Assembly (NCBI GenBank): GCA_030633225.1
Contig: DAOVTF010000104.1
Coordinates: 1 to 7,031, forward strand
Direction of reading: 5' to 3'
Source: Flavobacteriaceae bacterium
Lineage (GTDB): Bacteria > Bacteroidota > Bacteroidia > Flavobacteriales > Flavobacteriaceae
Length of the DNA stretch: 7,031 nt
Part shown: piece by piece, positions 1 to 6,389 of the stretch
How positions within the stretch are numbered: the first letter of the stretch is position 1
Layout of the letters: each line of letters opens with the position of its first letter
Made by a program: the position numbers and the translations under genes
The notes under the pieces: generated by a model
The model's input: only the letters and a program-made list of their open reading frames with translations
The model's database searches: none
Told to the model about the DNA's origin: nothing

Positions 1-669
1 AAAATTGATGATGATATTTTAAAAGATATTATTTTGTTTAGAAATGTTTTACAGTCTAAATTGAAAGGCTTAATTATAGATTCAGTTCCTACTTATAATT
101 CATTAACAATTTTTATTGACTCAAGTAAGATAAAATATACAGCTGCTGTCAAAAAAATTAAGGAAAATTATAAGAATATAGATAAAAAAAAGTTGAAGTT
201 TGCTTCAAAATTATGGCAAATTCCTGTTTGTTATGATGATGAATATGGAATTGATCTAGAAGAAATTTCTCAAGTAAAAAAAATATCGAAACAAAAAATA
301 ATTCAGATCCATAGTGAGGTAATCTACGATGTTTATTTCATTGGTTTTTTACCTGGTTTTTTATATTTGGGAGGATTATCAGAGAAAATTCATTTTAATA
401 GAAGACCTAAACCTCGCAAAAAAATTAACAAAGGTTCTATTGGAATTGCAGGAAATCAGACTGGTATTTATCCAAGAGAAAGTCCGGGAGGCTGGAACAT
501 CATTGGTAATTCACCTATTAATATTTTTGATGTAAATCTAAAAGAACCTTGTTTTGCTAGCGCAGGAGATAAAATTCAATTTATTTCTATTGATAAAAAT
601 ATATATACTGAAATTAAAAAACAAGTAAATGAAGGAACGTATGTAATCAAAAGCGAAGTATATGGATAA
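1..669 (+). CDS. pxpB: 5-oxoprolinase subunit B (PxpB/KipI family), 5' end outside the window
   Basis: The frame is open from base 1, so the gene starts upstream; 222 residues are visible and roughly the first 20-30 appear to be missing. A TTG at base 34 could be read as a start, but the codons before it already match family sequence. Counting the first codon as residue 1, I see PVCYDDEYGIDLEE (about 75-88), FLPGFLYLGGL (116-126) and GSIGIAGNQTGIYPRESPGG (145-164), all PxpB/KipI hallmarks. In the family, PxpB works with PxpC and PxpA in the cytosol to hydrolyse 5-oxoproline (pyroglutamate) to glutamate using ATP. Its last 8 bases overlap pxpC, as expected for subunits translated together. A KipI-type kinase inhibitor role, as in Bacillus, is possible but less likely in this context. 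Family assignment is firm; activity is inferred. Confidence 0.93.
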   Translation, partial: KIDDDILKDIILFRNVLQSKLKGLIIDSVPTYNSLTIFIDSSKIKYTAAVKKIKENYKNIDKKKLKFASKLWQIPVCYDDEYGIDLEEISQVKKISKQKIIQIHSEVIYDVYFIGFLPGFLYLGGLSEKIHFNRRPKPRKKINKGSIGIAGNQTGIYPRESPGGWNIIGNSPINIFDVNLKEPCFASAGDKIQFISIDKNIYTEIKKQVNEGTYVIKSEVYG

Positions 670-1564
670 TTATATACTCATTTTAGCTGCTGGATTACAA
701 ACTACTATTCAAGATTTAGGTCGAAAAGGATTCCGCTCTTATGGAGTTCCAATTTCAGGTGCAATGGATAAATTTAGTGCAATTTTAGCCAATAAATTAC
801 TGAATAATGATGAGGGTTTACCAGTGATGGAAATGGCATTTAAGGGGCCAAAAATAATGTTTGAAGATAATACTTGTATAGTTATTACAGGAGCTAATTT
901 ATCACCAGAATTAAATGGGAAACCTATCGAATTAAATTTTGTTTATGAAGTAAAAATAAGCGATGTTTTAAGCTTTGGAAAATTAGTTTTAGGATCAAGA
1001 GCTTATCTAAGTGTTAAAGATGGATTTAAAACAGAAAAAAAATTAAACAGTTATTCTTATTTTAAAGGAATTACTTCAAAGCATTTTGTAGAAAAAGGAG
1101 ATAGATTGGAAATTGCTAATTATAATTCAGAATTTGAAATTACATCTTCAAAGATCAAAGTAAAGAATTATCATTTTAATACGAATAAATTAGAAGTTAC
1201 AAAAGGGCCTGAGTTTTCAAGATTATCAAAAAAACAAAGAGAAATTCTCTTTTCTAAAAAGTTTGAAATTGACAATTTAAACAACAGGATGGGATATCAG
1301 TTGAAAAATGATTATTTAAAAATTGAGAAAAGCGAAATTATAACATCATCCGTAATACCGGGTACTGTTCAATTAACACCTTCTGGAAAATTAATTATAT
1401 TAATGAGAGATTGCCCAACAACAGGAGGTTACCCACGTATTTTGCAGTTGACCGATATTGCAATTAATCAACTTGCTCAAAAAAAAACAGGAGATACATT
1501 TAAATTTGAATTGGAAAGTAGTTTTAGTTTTTTAAGTAGATTGGTGAATAGATTTAAAGATTAA
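662..1564 (+). CDS. pxpC: 5-oxoprolinase subunit C (PxpC/KipA, biotin-dependent carboxyltransferase family)
   Basis: This 300-residue protein is close to the usual family length. The N-terminal signature runs from GLQTTIQDLGRKG (11-23) through GVPISGAMD (28-36) to ITGANLSPELNGK (75-87). The C-terminal half carries NRMGYQL (208-214) and the block from PGTVQLTPSGKL to TTGGYPRI (233-260), followed by the usual LAQ..TGD element (271-278). These define the AHS2/KipA fold. The ATG at 662 lies inside the end of pxpB, giving an 8-base overlap and implying translational coupling. With PxpB and PxpA it forms the three-part 5-oxoprolinase that recycles spontaneously formed pyroglutamate to glutamate. 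No pxpA follows it, so that gene must be upstream or elsewhere. No signal peptide or membrane segment is seen, consistent with a cytosolic protein. Confidence 0.93.
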   Translation: MDNYILILAAGLQTTIQDLGRKGFRSYGVPISGAMDKFSAILANKLLNNDEGLPVMEMAFKGPKIMFEDNTCIVITGANLSPELNGKPIELNFVYEVKISDVLSFGKLVLGSRAYLSVKDGFKTEKKLNSYSYFKGITSKHFVEKGDRLEIANYNSEFEITSSKIKVKNYHFNTNKLEVTKGPEFSRLSKKQREILFSKKFEIDNLNNRMGYQLKNDYLKIEKSEIITSSVIPGTVQLTPSGKLIILMRDCPTTGGYPRILQLTDIAINQLAQKKTGDTFKFELESSFSFLSRLVNRFKD

Positions 1565-1582
1565 TAAATTAATAAAACATAA

Positions 1583-2608
1583 ATGGAAATAAATTTAATT
1601 AGTGATACAATAACAAGACCAACAAAAGGAATGTTAGAAGCAATGATGGCTGCTAAAGTTGGTGATGATGTTTTTAAAGCCGACCCAACAGTAATTGAAT
1701 TACAAGAAAAAATGGCAGATATGTTTGGTAAAGAGGCTTCTTTGTATTTCCCATCTGGAACCATGGCAAACCAAGCTGCAATTAAAATACACACCCAACC
1801 AGCAGAACAAATGATTTGCGATAAATGGGCACATGTATTTAATTTTGAAGGAGGGGGAGCTGCTTTTAATTCTGGAATTTCTTGTAGTTTGCTAGATGGT
1901 AATCGAGGTATGTTTACAGTAGAACAAGTAAAGCTGGCAATAAATGACCCCGAAAATTATCATATACCCATAACAAGTTTGGTGGCAGTCGAAAATACAA
2001 CCAACAAGGGTGGAGGTGCTTGTTGGGATTTTGAAGAGTTACAAAAAATTAGAAGAGTATGCGATGAAAATAATCTTGCTTATCACCTTGATGGAGCCAG
2101 ATTATTTAATGCGTTAGTAGCTAAGAATGAAACCGCTAAGCAATATGGTAATTTATTTGATACTATTTCGATTTGTTTATCTAAAGGCTTAGGAGCTCCA
2201 ATTGGGTCGGTTTTATTAGGTACAAAGGAGCAAATAAAAAAGGCTGTCAGAATTAGAAAATTATATGGAGGAGCCATGCGTCAGGTTGGTTATTTGGCTG
2301 CTGCTGGAATTTATGCATTAGACCATCATATTGATAGATTAGCTGAAGATCATGAAAGAGCAAAGAAATTAGGGAAAGCTTTAAATAATTTGGATTTCAT
2401 AAAAAAAGTGGAACCTGTTGAAACTAATATTCTTATTTTTTATGTGAATGATGAAGTAAATGAATCAGACTTTGTAAATGCTTTAAAAGAAAAGAATATT
2501 TTAATTAGCTCAATGGGTGAAGGTAAATTAAGAATGGTAACTCATTTAGATTTTACAGAAGAAATGTTAGAAAATGTTATTAATGAATTGATAAACATAA
2601 AGTTATGA
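1583..2608 (+). CDS. ltaE: Low-specificity L-threonine aldolase (PLP-dependent)
   Basis: This 341-residue fold-type I PLP enzyme matches the threonine aldolase family, which splits L-threonine or allo-threonine into glycine and acetaldehyde. It opens with LISDTITRPTKGML (5-18), typical of the family. SGTMANQAA (58-66) binds the cofactor phosphate. His84 in AHVFNFEGGG matches the aromatic-stacking histidine. HLDGARLFNA (168-177) supplies Asp170 and Arg173. ICLSKGLGAPIGS (197-209) holds the Schiff-base lysine, Lys201. Arg233 in GGAMRQ and Arg317 in KLRMVTH match substrate-binding arginines, so the active site looks complete. The ATG at 1583 is 18 bases after the pxpC stop, with an A-rich leader and no Shine-Dalgarno, normal for Bacteroidota. 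The 3' end overlaps the peptidase gene by 4 bases. The aldolase call is firm; stereospecificity cannot be read from sequence. Confidence 0.93.
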   Translation: MEINLISDTITRPTKGMLEAMMAAKVGDDVFKADPTVIELQEKMADMFGKEASLYFPSGTMANQAAIKIHTQPAEQMICDKWAHVFNFEGGGAAFNSGISCSLLDGNRGMFTVEQVKLAINDPENYHIPITSLVAVENTTNKGGGACWDFEELQKIRRVCDENNLAYHLDGARLFNALVAKNETAKQYGNLFDTISICLSKGLGAPIGSVLLGTKEQIKKAVRIRKLYGGAMRQVGYLAAAGIYALDHHIDRLAEDHERAKKLGKALNNLDFIKKVEPVETNILIFYVNDEVNESDFVNALKEKNILISSMGEGKLRMVTHLDFTEEMLENVINELINIKL

Positions 2609-3954
2609 AAATTACTTTAATCATATTTTTTATAATATTTTTGAATTTTCAATCATTTTCTCAATCAGAAATTTCGATAAAACTGAATGATATATCAGAA
2701 GCACCATCAGCAAAAAGAATAGAACAAGATATTCTTAAACTGGTAAGTTTTGGTACACGTCATACCTTATCAGATACGATATCAAAAACTCGTGGAATTG
2801 GAGCAGCTAGAAGATGGATAAAATCAGAATTTGAAATAATTTCAAAGGATTGTAATAATTGTTTAGACGTTCAATTTCAAAGAAATTTGGTTAAAAATGA
2901 TAATAGAAGAATTATAAAAGATACTTGGGTTGTTAATGTTTTAGCAATCCAAAAAGGAACCAAATACCCAAATAGATATGTGATTATGTCGGGTGATATA
3001 GATTCAAGAGTAACAGATCCAAATAATTTTACATCAGATTCTCCAGGCGCAAATGATAATGCATCAGGTATGGCAGGTACCATTGAAGCGGCAAGAGTTT
3101 TAAGCAAGTATAAATTCCCTATTTCTATTATTTACACCGGTCTTTCTGGAGAAGAACAAGGTCTTTACGGAGGGCAATATATGGCTCAAGTTGCTAAAGA
3201 AAAAGGTTGGGAAATTATTGGAGTTATCAATAATGATATGATTGGTAATATTCATGGTATTGACGGTGTAATTGACAATAGTACATTTAGGGTTTTTTCG
3301 GAAGCTATTTCGATGAGTATGACAGATAAACAGAAAAATGCGATGAGATATTATGGAGGTGAAGTCGATGGTCCGTCTCGTCAGTTGGCACGTTATATTG
3401 ATAGATTAACCGATGAATATATGACTAATTTAGACGCAATTATGATTTATCGTTTAGATCGTTTTGGCAGAGGAGGGCATCATAAACCATTTAATGATGC
3501 AGGCTTCACAGGAGTAAGGATTATGGAAACTCATGAAAATTATAATAGACAACATCAAGATGTTAGAGTTGAAAATGGTATTAAATTTGGTGATGTAATT
3601 GAAGGTGTAGATTTTAATTATGCTGCAAAACTAACAGCGGTTAACGCATTAACCTTAGCTTCATTAGCCTCGGCACCACAAGCACCACATAATGTTATGA
3701 TTGGGGGTGCGGTTAAACCTTCTACCACATTGAAATGGGATACTGTAAATGATGATAATTTGTTAGGATACAAAATTTATTGGCGAAATACAACTTCATC
3801 ACAATGGGAAAAGAGTAAATTTATTGGTAGACAAACAAATTTTACTTTGGAAAATATTGTAATAGATAACTATTTTTTTGGTGTTGCCAGCGTAAGTGAA
3901 AATGGAGCAGAAAGTTTGGTGCAATTTCCTCAAAAATTAATTCCAAGAATATAA
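2605..3954 (+). CDS. Secreted M28-family metallopeptidase with C-terminal fibronectin-III-like domain
   Basis: The 449-residue product begins with a signal peptide: a hydrophobic run at 3-15 and probable cleavage near the FSQS at 18-21. The M28 catalytic domain spans about 35-355. Visible family positions are PGANDNASG (147-155, bridging Asp151), SGEEQGLYGG (181-190, general base Glu183 and ligand Glu184), NNDMIGN (209-215, Asp211) and ENYNRQHQD (311-319, last ligand His317). The first ligand motif, normally H-x-D-S, reads GDIDSR (130-135), so Asp131 stands where the family usually has His. Residues about 358-449 look like one fibronectin-III domain (LKWD, LLGYKIYW, FFGVASV). M28 enzymes remove N-terminal residues from peptides, and some relatives are glutaminyl cyclases. 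The start overlaps the aldolase stop as ATGA, suggesting coupling. Substrate is unknown. Confidence 0.87.
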   Translation: MKITLIIFFIIFLNFQSFSQSEISIKLNDISEAPSAKRIEQDILKLVSFGTRHTLSDTISKTRGIGAARRWIKSEFEIISKDCNNCLDVQFQRNLVKNDNRRIIKDTWVVNVLAIQKGTKYPNRYVIMSGDIDSRVTDPNNFTSDSPGANDNASGMAGTIEAARVLSKYKFPISIIYTGLSGEEQGLYGGQYMAQVAKEKGWEIIGVINNDMIGNIHGIDGVIDNSTFRVFSEAISMSMTDKQKNAMRYYGGEVDGPSRQLARYIDRLTDEYMTNLDAIMIYRLDRFGRGGHHKPFNDAGFTGVRIMETHENYNRQHQDVRVENGIKFGDVIEGVDFNYAAKLTAVNALTLASLASAPQAPHNVMIGGAVKPSTTLKWDTVNDDNLLGYKIYWRNTTSSQWEKSKFIGRQTNFTLENIVIDNYFFGVASVSENGAESLVQFPQKLIPRI

Positions 3955-4002
3955 CTATAATTAATGTAAAGAGGGTGAAAATATTTCGTCATAGGAAGAA
4001 AA

Positions 4003-4014
4003 ATGAGAATATGA
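4003..4014 (+). other. Three-codon upstream reading frame abutting msrA
   Basis: An ATG at 4003 opens ATG AGA ATA TGA, and its stop overlaps the proposed msrA start at 4011 as ATGA. AGGAAG at 3993-3998 sits 4 bases before this ATG and 12 before the msrA ATG. This is a direct observation; any role in coupling translation is inference, and a frame this short can arise by chance in AT-rich DNA. Confidence 0.2.
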
Positions 4015-4628
4015 AGAATAAAAATAGTTTTACAATTATTTTAATTTTTTTATCACTTAATTTGTTTGCACAAACTAATAAAGAGGAAATGAATAATAAT
4101 TTGTCAGTAGCTACTTTTGGTAATGGTTGTTTTTGGTGTACAGAAGCTATCTTTCAACAATTGAAAGGTGTGGAATCTGTAAAGCCTGGATATACTGGAG
4201 GCAGCGTAAAAAACCCTAGTTATAAAGAAGTTTGTAACGGTACAACTGGTCATGCAGAGGCAATTCAAATATCATTTAATCCAATTATTATTAGCTATCG
4301 TGAATTATTAGATGTGTTTTTTTACACGCACGATCCTACAACCTTAAACCGTCAAGGTGCAGATGTTGGTACGCAATATCGTTCGGCTATTTTTTATCAT
4401 AATGAAAGTCAGAAAAATGATGCTGAAATTATAATTGCACAATTAGATAAAGAAAAAGTTTATGATAATAAAATTGTTACAGAAATAACACCGTTTGGTG
4501 TATACTATGAAGCGGAAGATTATCATCAAAACTATTATAACAATAATAAGAATCAAGGTTATTGCAGGGCAGTTATCAATCCTAAGTTAGATAAATTTGT
4601 AAAAAAATACAGTTCAAAAATTAAATAG
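4011..4628 (+). CDS. msrA: Exported peptide-methionine (S)-S-oxide reductase MsrA
   Basis: MsrA reduces the S epimer of methionine sulfoxide in proteins. From the ATG at 4011 the product has 205 residues. Residues 1-21 (KNKN, a hydrophobic run, then LFAQ) form a signal peptide, so it should act outside the cytoplasm. The catalytic motif GNGCFWCTE (37-45) gives nucleophile Cys40, with Cys43 nearby. GYTGG (60-64), TGHAEAI (79-85), DVGTQYRSAIF (118-128) and AEDYHQ (168-173) are family blocks. GYCRAVINPKL (183-193) holds Cys185, the likely resolving cysteine. A GTG at 3975 would add 12 charged residues; I prefer 4011 because it starts a standard signal peptide and is an ATG. The gap to the M28 gene is 56 bases with no terminator seen, so it may belong to the same transcript. 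No MsrB domain is fused. Confidence 0.93.
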   Translation: MKNKNSFTIILIFLSLNLFAQTNKEEMNNNLSVATFGNGCFWCTEAIFQQLKGVESVKPGYTGGSVKNPSYKEVCNGTTGHAEAIQISFNPIIISYRELLDVFFYTHDPTTLNRQGADVGTQYRSAIFYHNESQKNDAEIIIAQLDKEKVYDNKIVTEITPFGVYYEAEDYHQNYYNNNKNQGYCRAVINPKLDKFVKKYSSKIK

Positions 4629-4640
4629 TTTGTGCTATTT
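4623..4640. terminator. Possible bidirectional terminator between convergent msrA and hemC-like genes
   Basis: AAATAG (4623-4628) and CTATTT (4635-4640) form a perfect 6-bp inverted repeat around a 6-base loop. Each arm contains one gene's stop codon (TAG of msrA on +, TAG of the hemC-like gene on -). A T-rich run follows on the + strand. The stem is AT-rich and short, so it would be weak; no better terminator lies in the 6-base gap. Confidence 0.35.
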
Positions 4641-6221
4641 GTTTTCTTTATAATAAGTATTTACTGAATCTAAAAGACTTTCAGCTGTTGGTATTTTAGC
4701 AGCGATAACATTTTTAAAATATTTTTTAGCCTCAGTTGCGGTGGTTTCGCCAATACAAAATACGATTTGATCTTTAGTTGTATTTTCAGTTAAATAGCTT
4801 TTAATTTCCAAAGGATGGTAAAATAGAATAGCTTTATAATTATCATCAATTTTATTAGGTGTAAAAACTGTTTTGTAGCATTGAATTCTGTCAACATCTA
4901 CTTGATTATTTTCCAAGATCTTAACTAGTTCAGATTCAGCTTCATTACCGCTAAAAAAAGTAACTTCTTTATTTTTTAGATTTTTTAATAAAAAATCAGT
5001 TAATTTTTTTTCTGAGTTTTCTACATGAGCAACTTTACCAATATTCTTTTCAATAAATCTTTTATTTCTTCTACCAACACAATAAATATTTGTAAAATCT
5101 AATTCTGTTGAGGAAAAGCTATTTAGAATCGAATCGACAGCATTTTTATTTGTAAAAACAACATTTTCAATAGTTTTTTTTACTATAGCTGGTTTTAAAC
5201 GATTATATTGAATTGTAATAAAATCACTCATTGATATTCCAATAGCAGGAAGTAAAATACTTTTTTGTGAAATAGATAAGTTTTTTGTAGAAAAAATTTG
5301 AATTTCTTTATTTACACTACCTTTTATTCTAAGAATTTTTTTGGCTCCTCTATCTAATAACAATTTAGCAGCAAATTGAGCAATATCAGTTGTGTGATTT
5401 ATAGGAACTTCTTTTGAGAATTCAATTTTACTTGTTCCGTCAGGACTAAATATGGTGCCTCTAAATTTTAGTTCTTCTTCTTTAACTGTTGCCAGCGCAC
5501 CAATAGGAGCAGTATGATCTTCATCCAGTGCAAGCATAAATTCACGTTCAATGGTAGTACAGATCTCAGTTTCTTTATCGTTTAATTCCTTACAGCAATT
5601 TACAATATCGGTATTACTTTTAAGGGCCGATATCATTACAGTTCCTTGTGCTGGTGCAGGAACCATCCATCCTAACTTAAAAGGATCTTCCGGTAAAAGA
5701 TCAATTCTTTTTAAGGCTGACATGGAGAATATTGCCCCATCTAGATCATTTTCTTTAAGCTTTTGTAATCTGGTATTAATAGTCCCGGTTATTTCTGTAA
5801 CTTTATGATTGGGATAGCGATACAACCATTGAGATTTACACCGCAAACTATCCGTTGCTATATTGGCAGTTTTATTTGTAAAGAAATCTTCATTAGTTTT
5901 TAATACCAAAACATCATTAAAATTCCCTCTTTTCAATACTGCCACTTGAATAATTCCTTCGGGTAAAGTTGTAGGTACTTTTGCAAGATCGTGTACAGCT
6001 ATATCAATTTTATCATTAAAAAGAGCAGTATCTAATTTTTTGGTAAAAATATTAGTAGTTTTATTTGTAAAAACAGAGTTGTCTAATTCATTATTATTTA
6101 AAGAATCAATGTTAATAATTTCTGTTTTATATTCTAAGTGTTCTAATTGTTTTGCAACAATATTTGCTCGCCAAAGAGCAATTTCACTTGATTGAGTGCC
6201 AATTCTAATTATTTTATCCAT
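4635..6221 (-). CDS. hemC: HemC-HemD fusion-like protein with degenerate hydroxymethylbilane synthase active site
   Basis: The 528-residue product has a HemC-like domain (about 1-297) joined to a HemD-like domain (about 305-525). HemC joins four porphobilinogens into hydroxymethylbilane on a cysteine-bound dipyrromethane; HemD cyclises it to uroporphyrinogen III. The fold signature is clear: IRIGTQSSEIALWRAN (5-20), DIAVHDLAKVPTTLPEG (73-89), NTRLQKL (149-155), PAPAQG (188-193), TAPIGALA (237-244). HemD-like blocks are VVFTNKNAV (354-362), IYCVGRR (379-385) and FCIGETTATEA (488-498). By family alignment (E. coli numbering), key HemC positions are changed: Arg11 to Gln10, Lys83-Asp84 to Ala80-Lys81, Arg132 to Cys128, Arg149 to Thr145, cofactor Cys242 to His236. 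Arg131, Arg155 and Arg176 are kept as 127, 151 and 172. No stop or frameshift breaks the frame. It is probably a non-canonical paralogue. Automatic naming as hydroxymethylbilane synthase would overstate what is visible. It lies alone, convergent with msrA. Confidence 0.85.
   Translation of the reverse strand: MDKIIRIGTQSSEIALWRANIVAKQLEHLEYKTEIINIDSLNNNELDNSVFTNKTTNIFTKKLDTALFNDKIDIAVHDLAKVPTTLPEGIIQVAVLKRGNFNDVLVLKTNEDFFTNKTANIATDSLRCKSQWLYRYPNHKVTEITGTINTRLQKLKENDLDGAIFSMSALKRIDLLPEDPFKLGWMVPAPAQGTVMISALKSNTDIVNCCKELNDKETEICTTIEREFMLALDEDHTAPIGALATVKEEELKFRGTIFSPDGTSKIEFSKEVPINHTTDIAQFAAKLLLDRGAKKILRIKGSVNKEIQIFSTKNLSISQKSILLPAIGISMSDFITIQYNRLKPAIVKKTIENVVFTNKNAVDSILNSFSSTELDFTNIYCVGRRNKRFIEKNIGKVAHVENSEKKLTDFLLKNLKNKEVTFFSGNEAESELVKILENNQVDVDRIQCYKTVFTPNKIDDNYKAILFYHPLEIKSYLTENTTKDQIVFCIGETTATEAKKYFKNVIAAKIPTAESLLDSVNTYYKENK
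5144..5160. repeat. 17-base repeat, copy in the HemD-like part
   Basis: TTTTATTTGTAAAAACA (+ strand) recurs exactly at 6059-6075 inside the same gene and in the same reading phase. Here it encodes VFTNK at 355-359. The wild-type HemD motif at this place usually has Ser where Asn358 stands. Confidence 0.6.
5870..5882. repeat. Partial copy (13 bases) of the intragenic repeat
   Basis: TTTTATTTGTAAA matches the first 13 bases of the repeat at 5144 and 6059, again in the same phase, encoding FTNK at residues 114-117. Confidence 0.5.
6059..6075. repeat. 17-base repeat, copy in the HemC-like part
   Basis: This exact second copy of TTTTATTTGTAAAAACA encodes VFTNK at residues 50-54. It sits where canonical HemC has the glycine-containing active-site loop before the conserved FTK element. 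Confidence 0.6.
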
Positions 6222-6252
6222 AGTTTTTAATAGAGATACTTATTTCAAATAA

Positions 6253-6264
6253 CATTAATTAATG
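6253..6264. promoter_or_regulatory. 12-bp perfect palindrome in the hemC-like leader
   Basis: CATTAATTAATG reads the same on both strands. It lies 32 bases upstream of the hemC-like start codon and downstream of the candidate promoter, a position where a dimeric repressor could bind. AT-rich DNA makes such palindromes fairly common, so the operator role is only a guess. Confidence 0.25.
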
Positions 6265-6279
6265 ATATAAGTCTATTTT

Positions 6280-6297
6280 AATGATTAGCAAATCATT
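6280..6297. promoter_or_regulatory. 7-bp inverted repeat near the predicted hemC-like transcript start
   Basis: AATGATT (6280-6286) and AATCATT (6291-6297) flank the loop AGCA. It falls just downstream of the proposed -7 box at 6306-6313, so it could be an operator or a hairpin at the 5' end of the message. The pairing is seen directly; function is inferred. Confidence 0.3.
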
Positions 6298-6305
6298 TTA
6301 AGGTG

Positions 6306-6313
6306 CAAAAATA
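6306..6313 (-). promoter_or_regulatory. Candidate Bacteroidota -7 box for the hemC-like gene
   Basis: On the - strand this reads TATTTTTG followed by CACC, matching the TAnnTTTG -7 consensus of the Bacteroidota primary sigma factor. It is 85 bases from the start codon, so a leader of about 80 bases is expected. I see no clear TTTG -33 box at the normal spacing, which lowers confidence. Confidence 0.45.
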
Positions 6314-6389
6314 TACTATCTTTTTGAATATTTTAAAAATAAATTCTTCTATTCGAAGTCACAAAAATAAAACTTAGTATATTTAAAAC

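Noticed and set aside
34..36. TTG as the true pxpB start
   Set aside because: The frame is open to base 1 and the preceding codons fit the family, so the gene most likely starts before the window.
329..535. Open frame inside pxpB in another phase
   Set aside because: It overlaps conserved PxpB motifs and its own translation shows no family pattern.
1561..1794. - strand frame at the start of the threonine aldolase gene
   Set aside because: It is antisense to the PLP phosphate-binding region of a well-conserved gene; hydrophobic content comes from the reverse complement.
2083..2277. - strand frame antisense to the aldolase active site
   Set aside because: It is a by-product of conserved + strand codons, with no motif of its own.
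2877..3107. - strand frame antisense to the M28 peptidase
   Set aside because: The + strand frame carries the catalytic motifs here; the antisense product is unrecognisable.
3975..4010. GTG start for msrA giving 12 extra residues
   Set aside because: The extension is charged and not typical; the ATG at 4011 begins a standard signal peptide. It cannot be fully excluded.
5551..5808. + strand frame within the hemC-like gene
   Set aside because: It is antisense to the PAPAQG and SLRC region, and the product has no recognisable features.
4635..6221. Frameshift or sequencing error as the cause of the odd HemC residues
   Set aside because: Motifs before, between and after the changed residues are in one frame with normal spacing, so isolated substitutions, not indels, explain the differences.
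6222..6389. Riboswitch or structured RNA in the hemC-like leader
   Set aside because: Only short AT-rich pairings were found, with no conserved riboswitch core recognisable.
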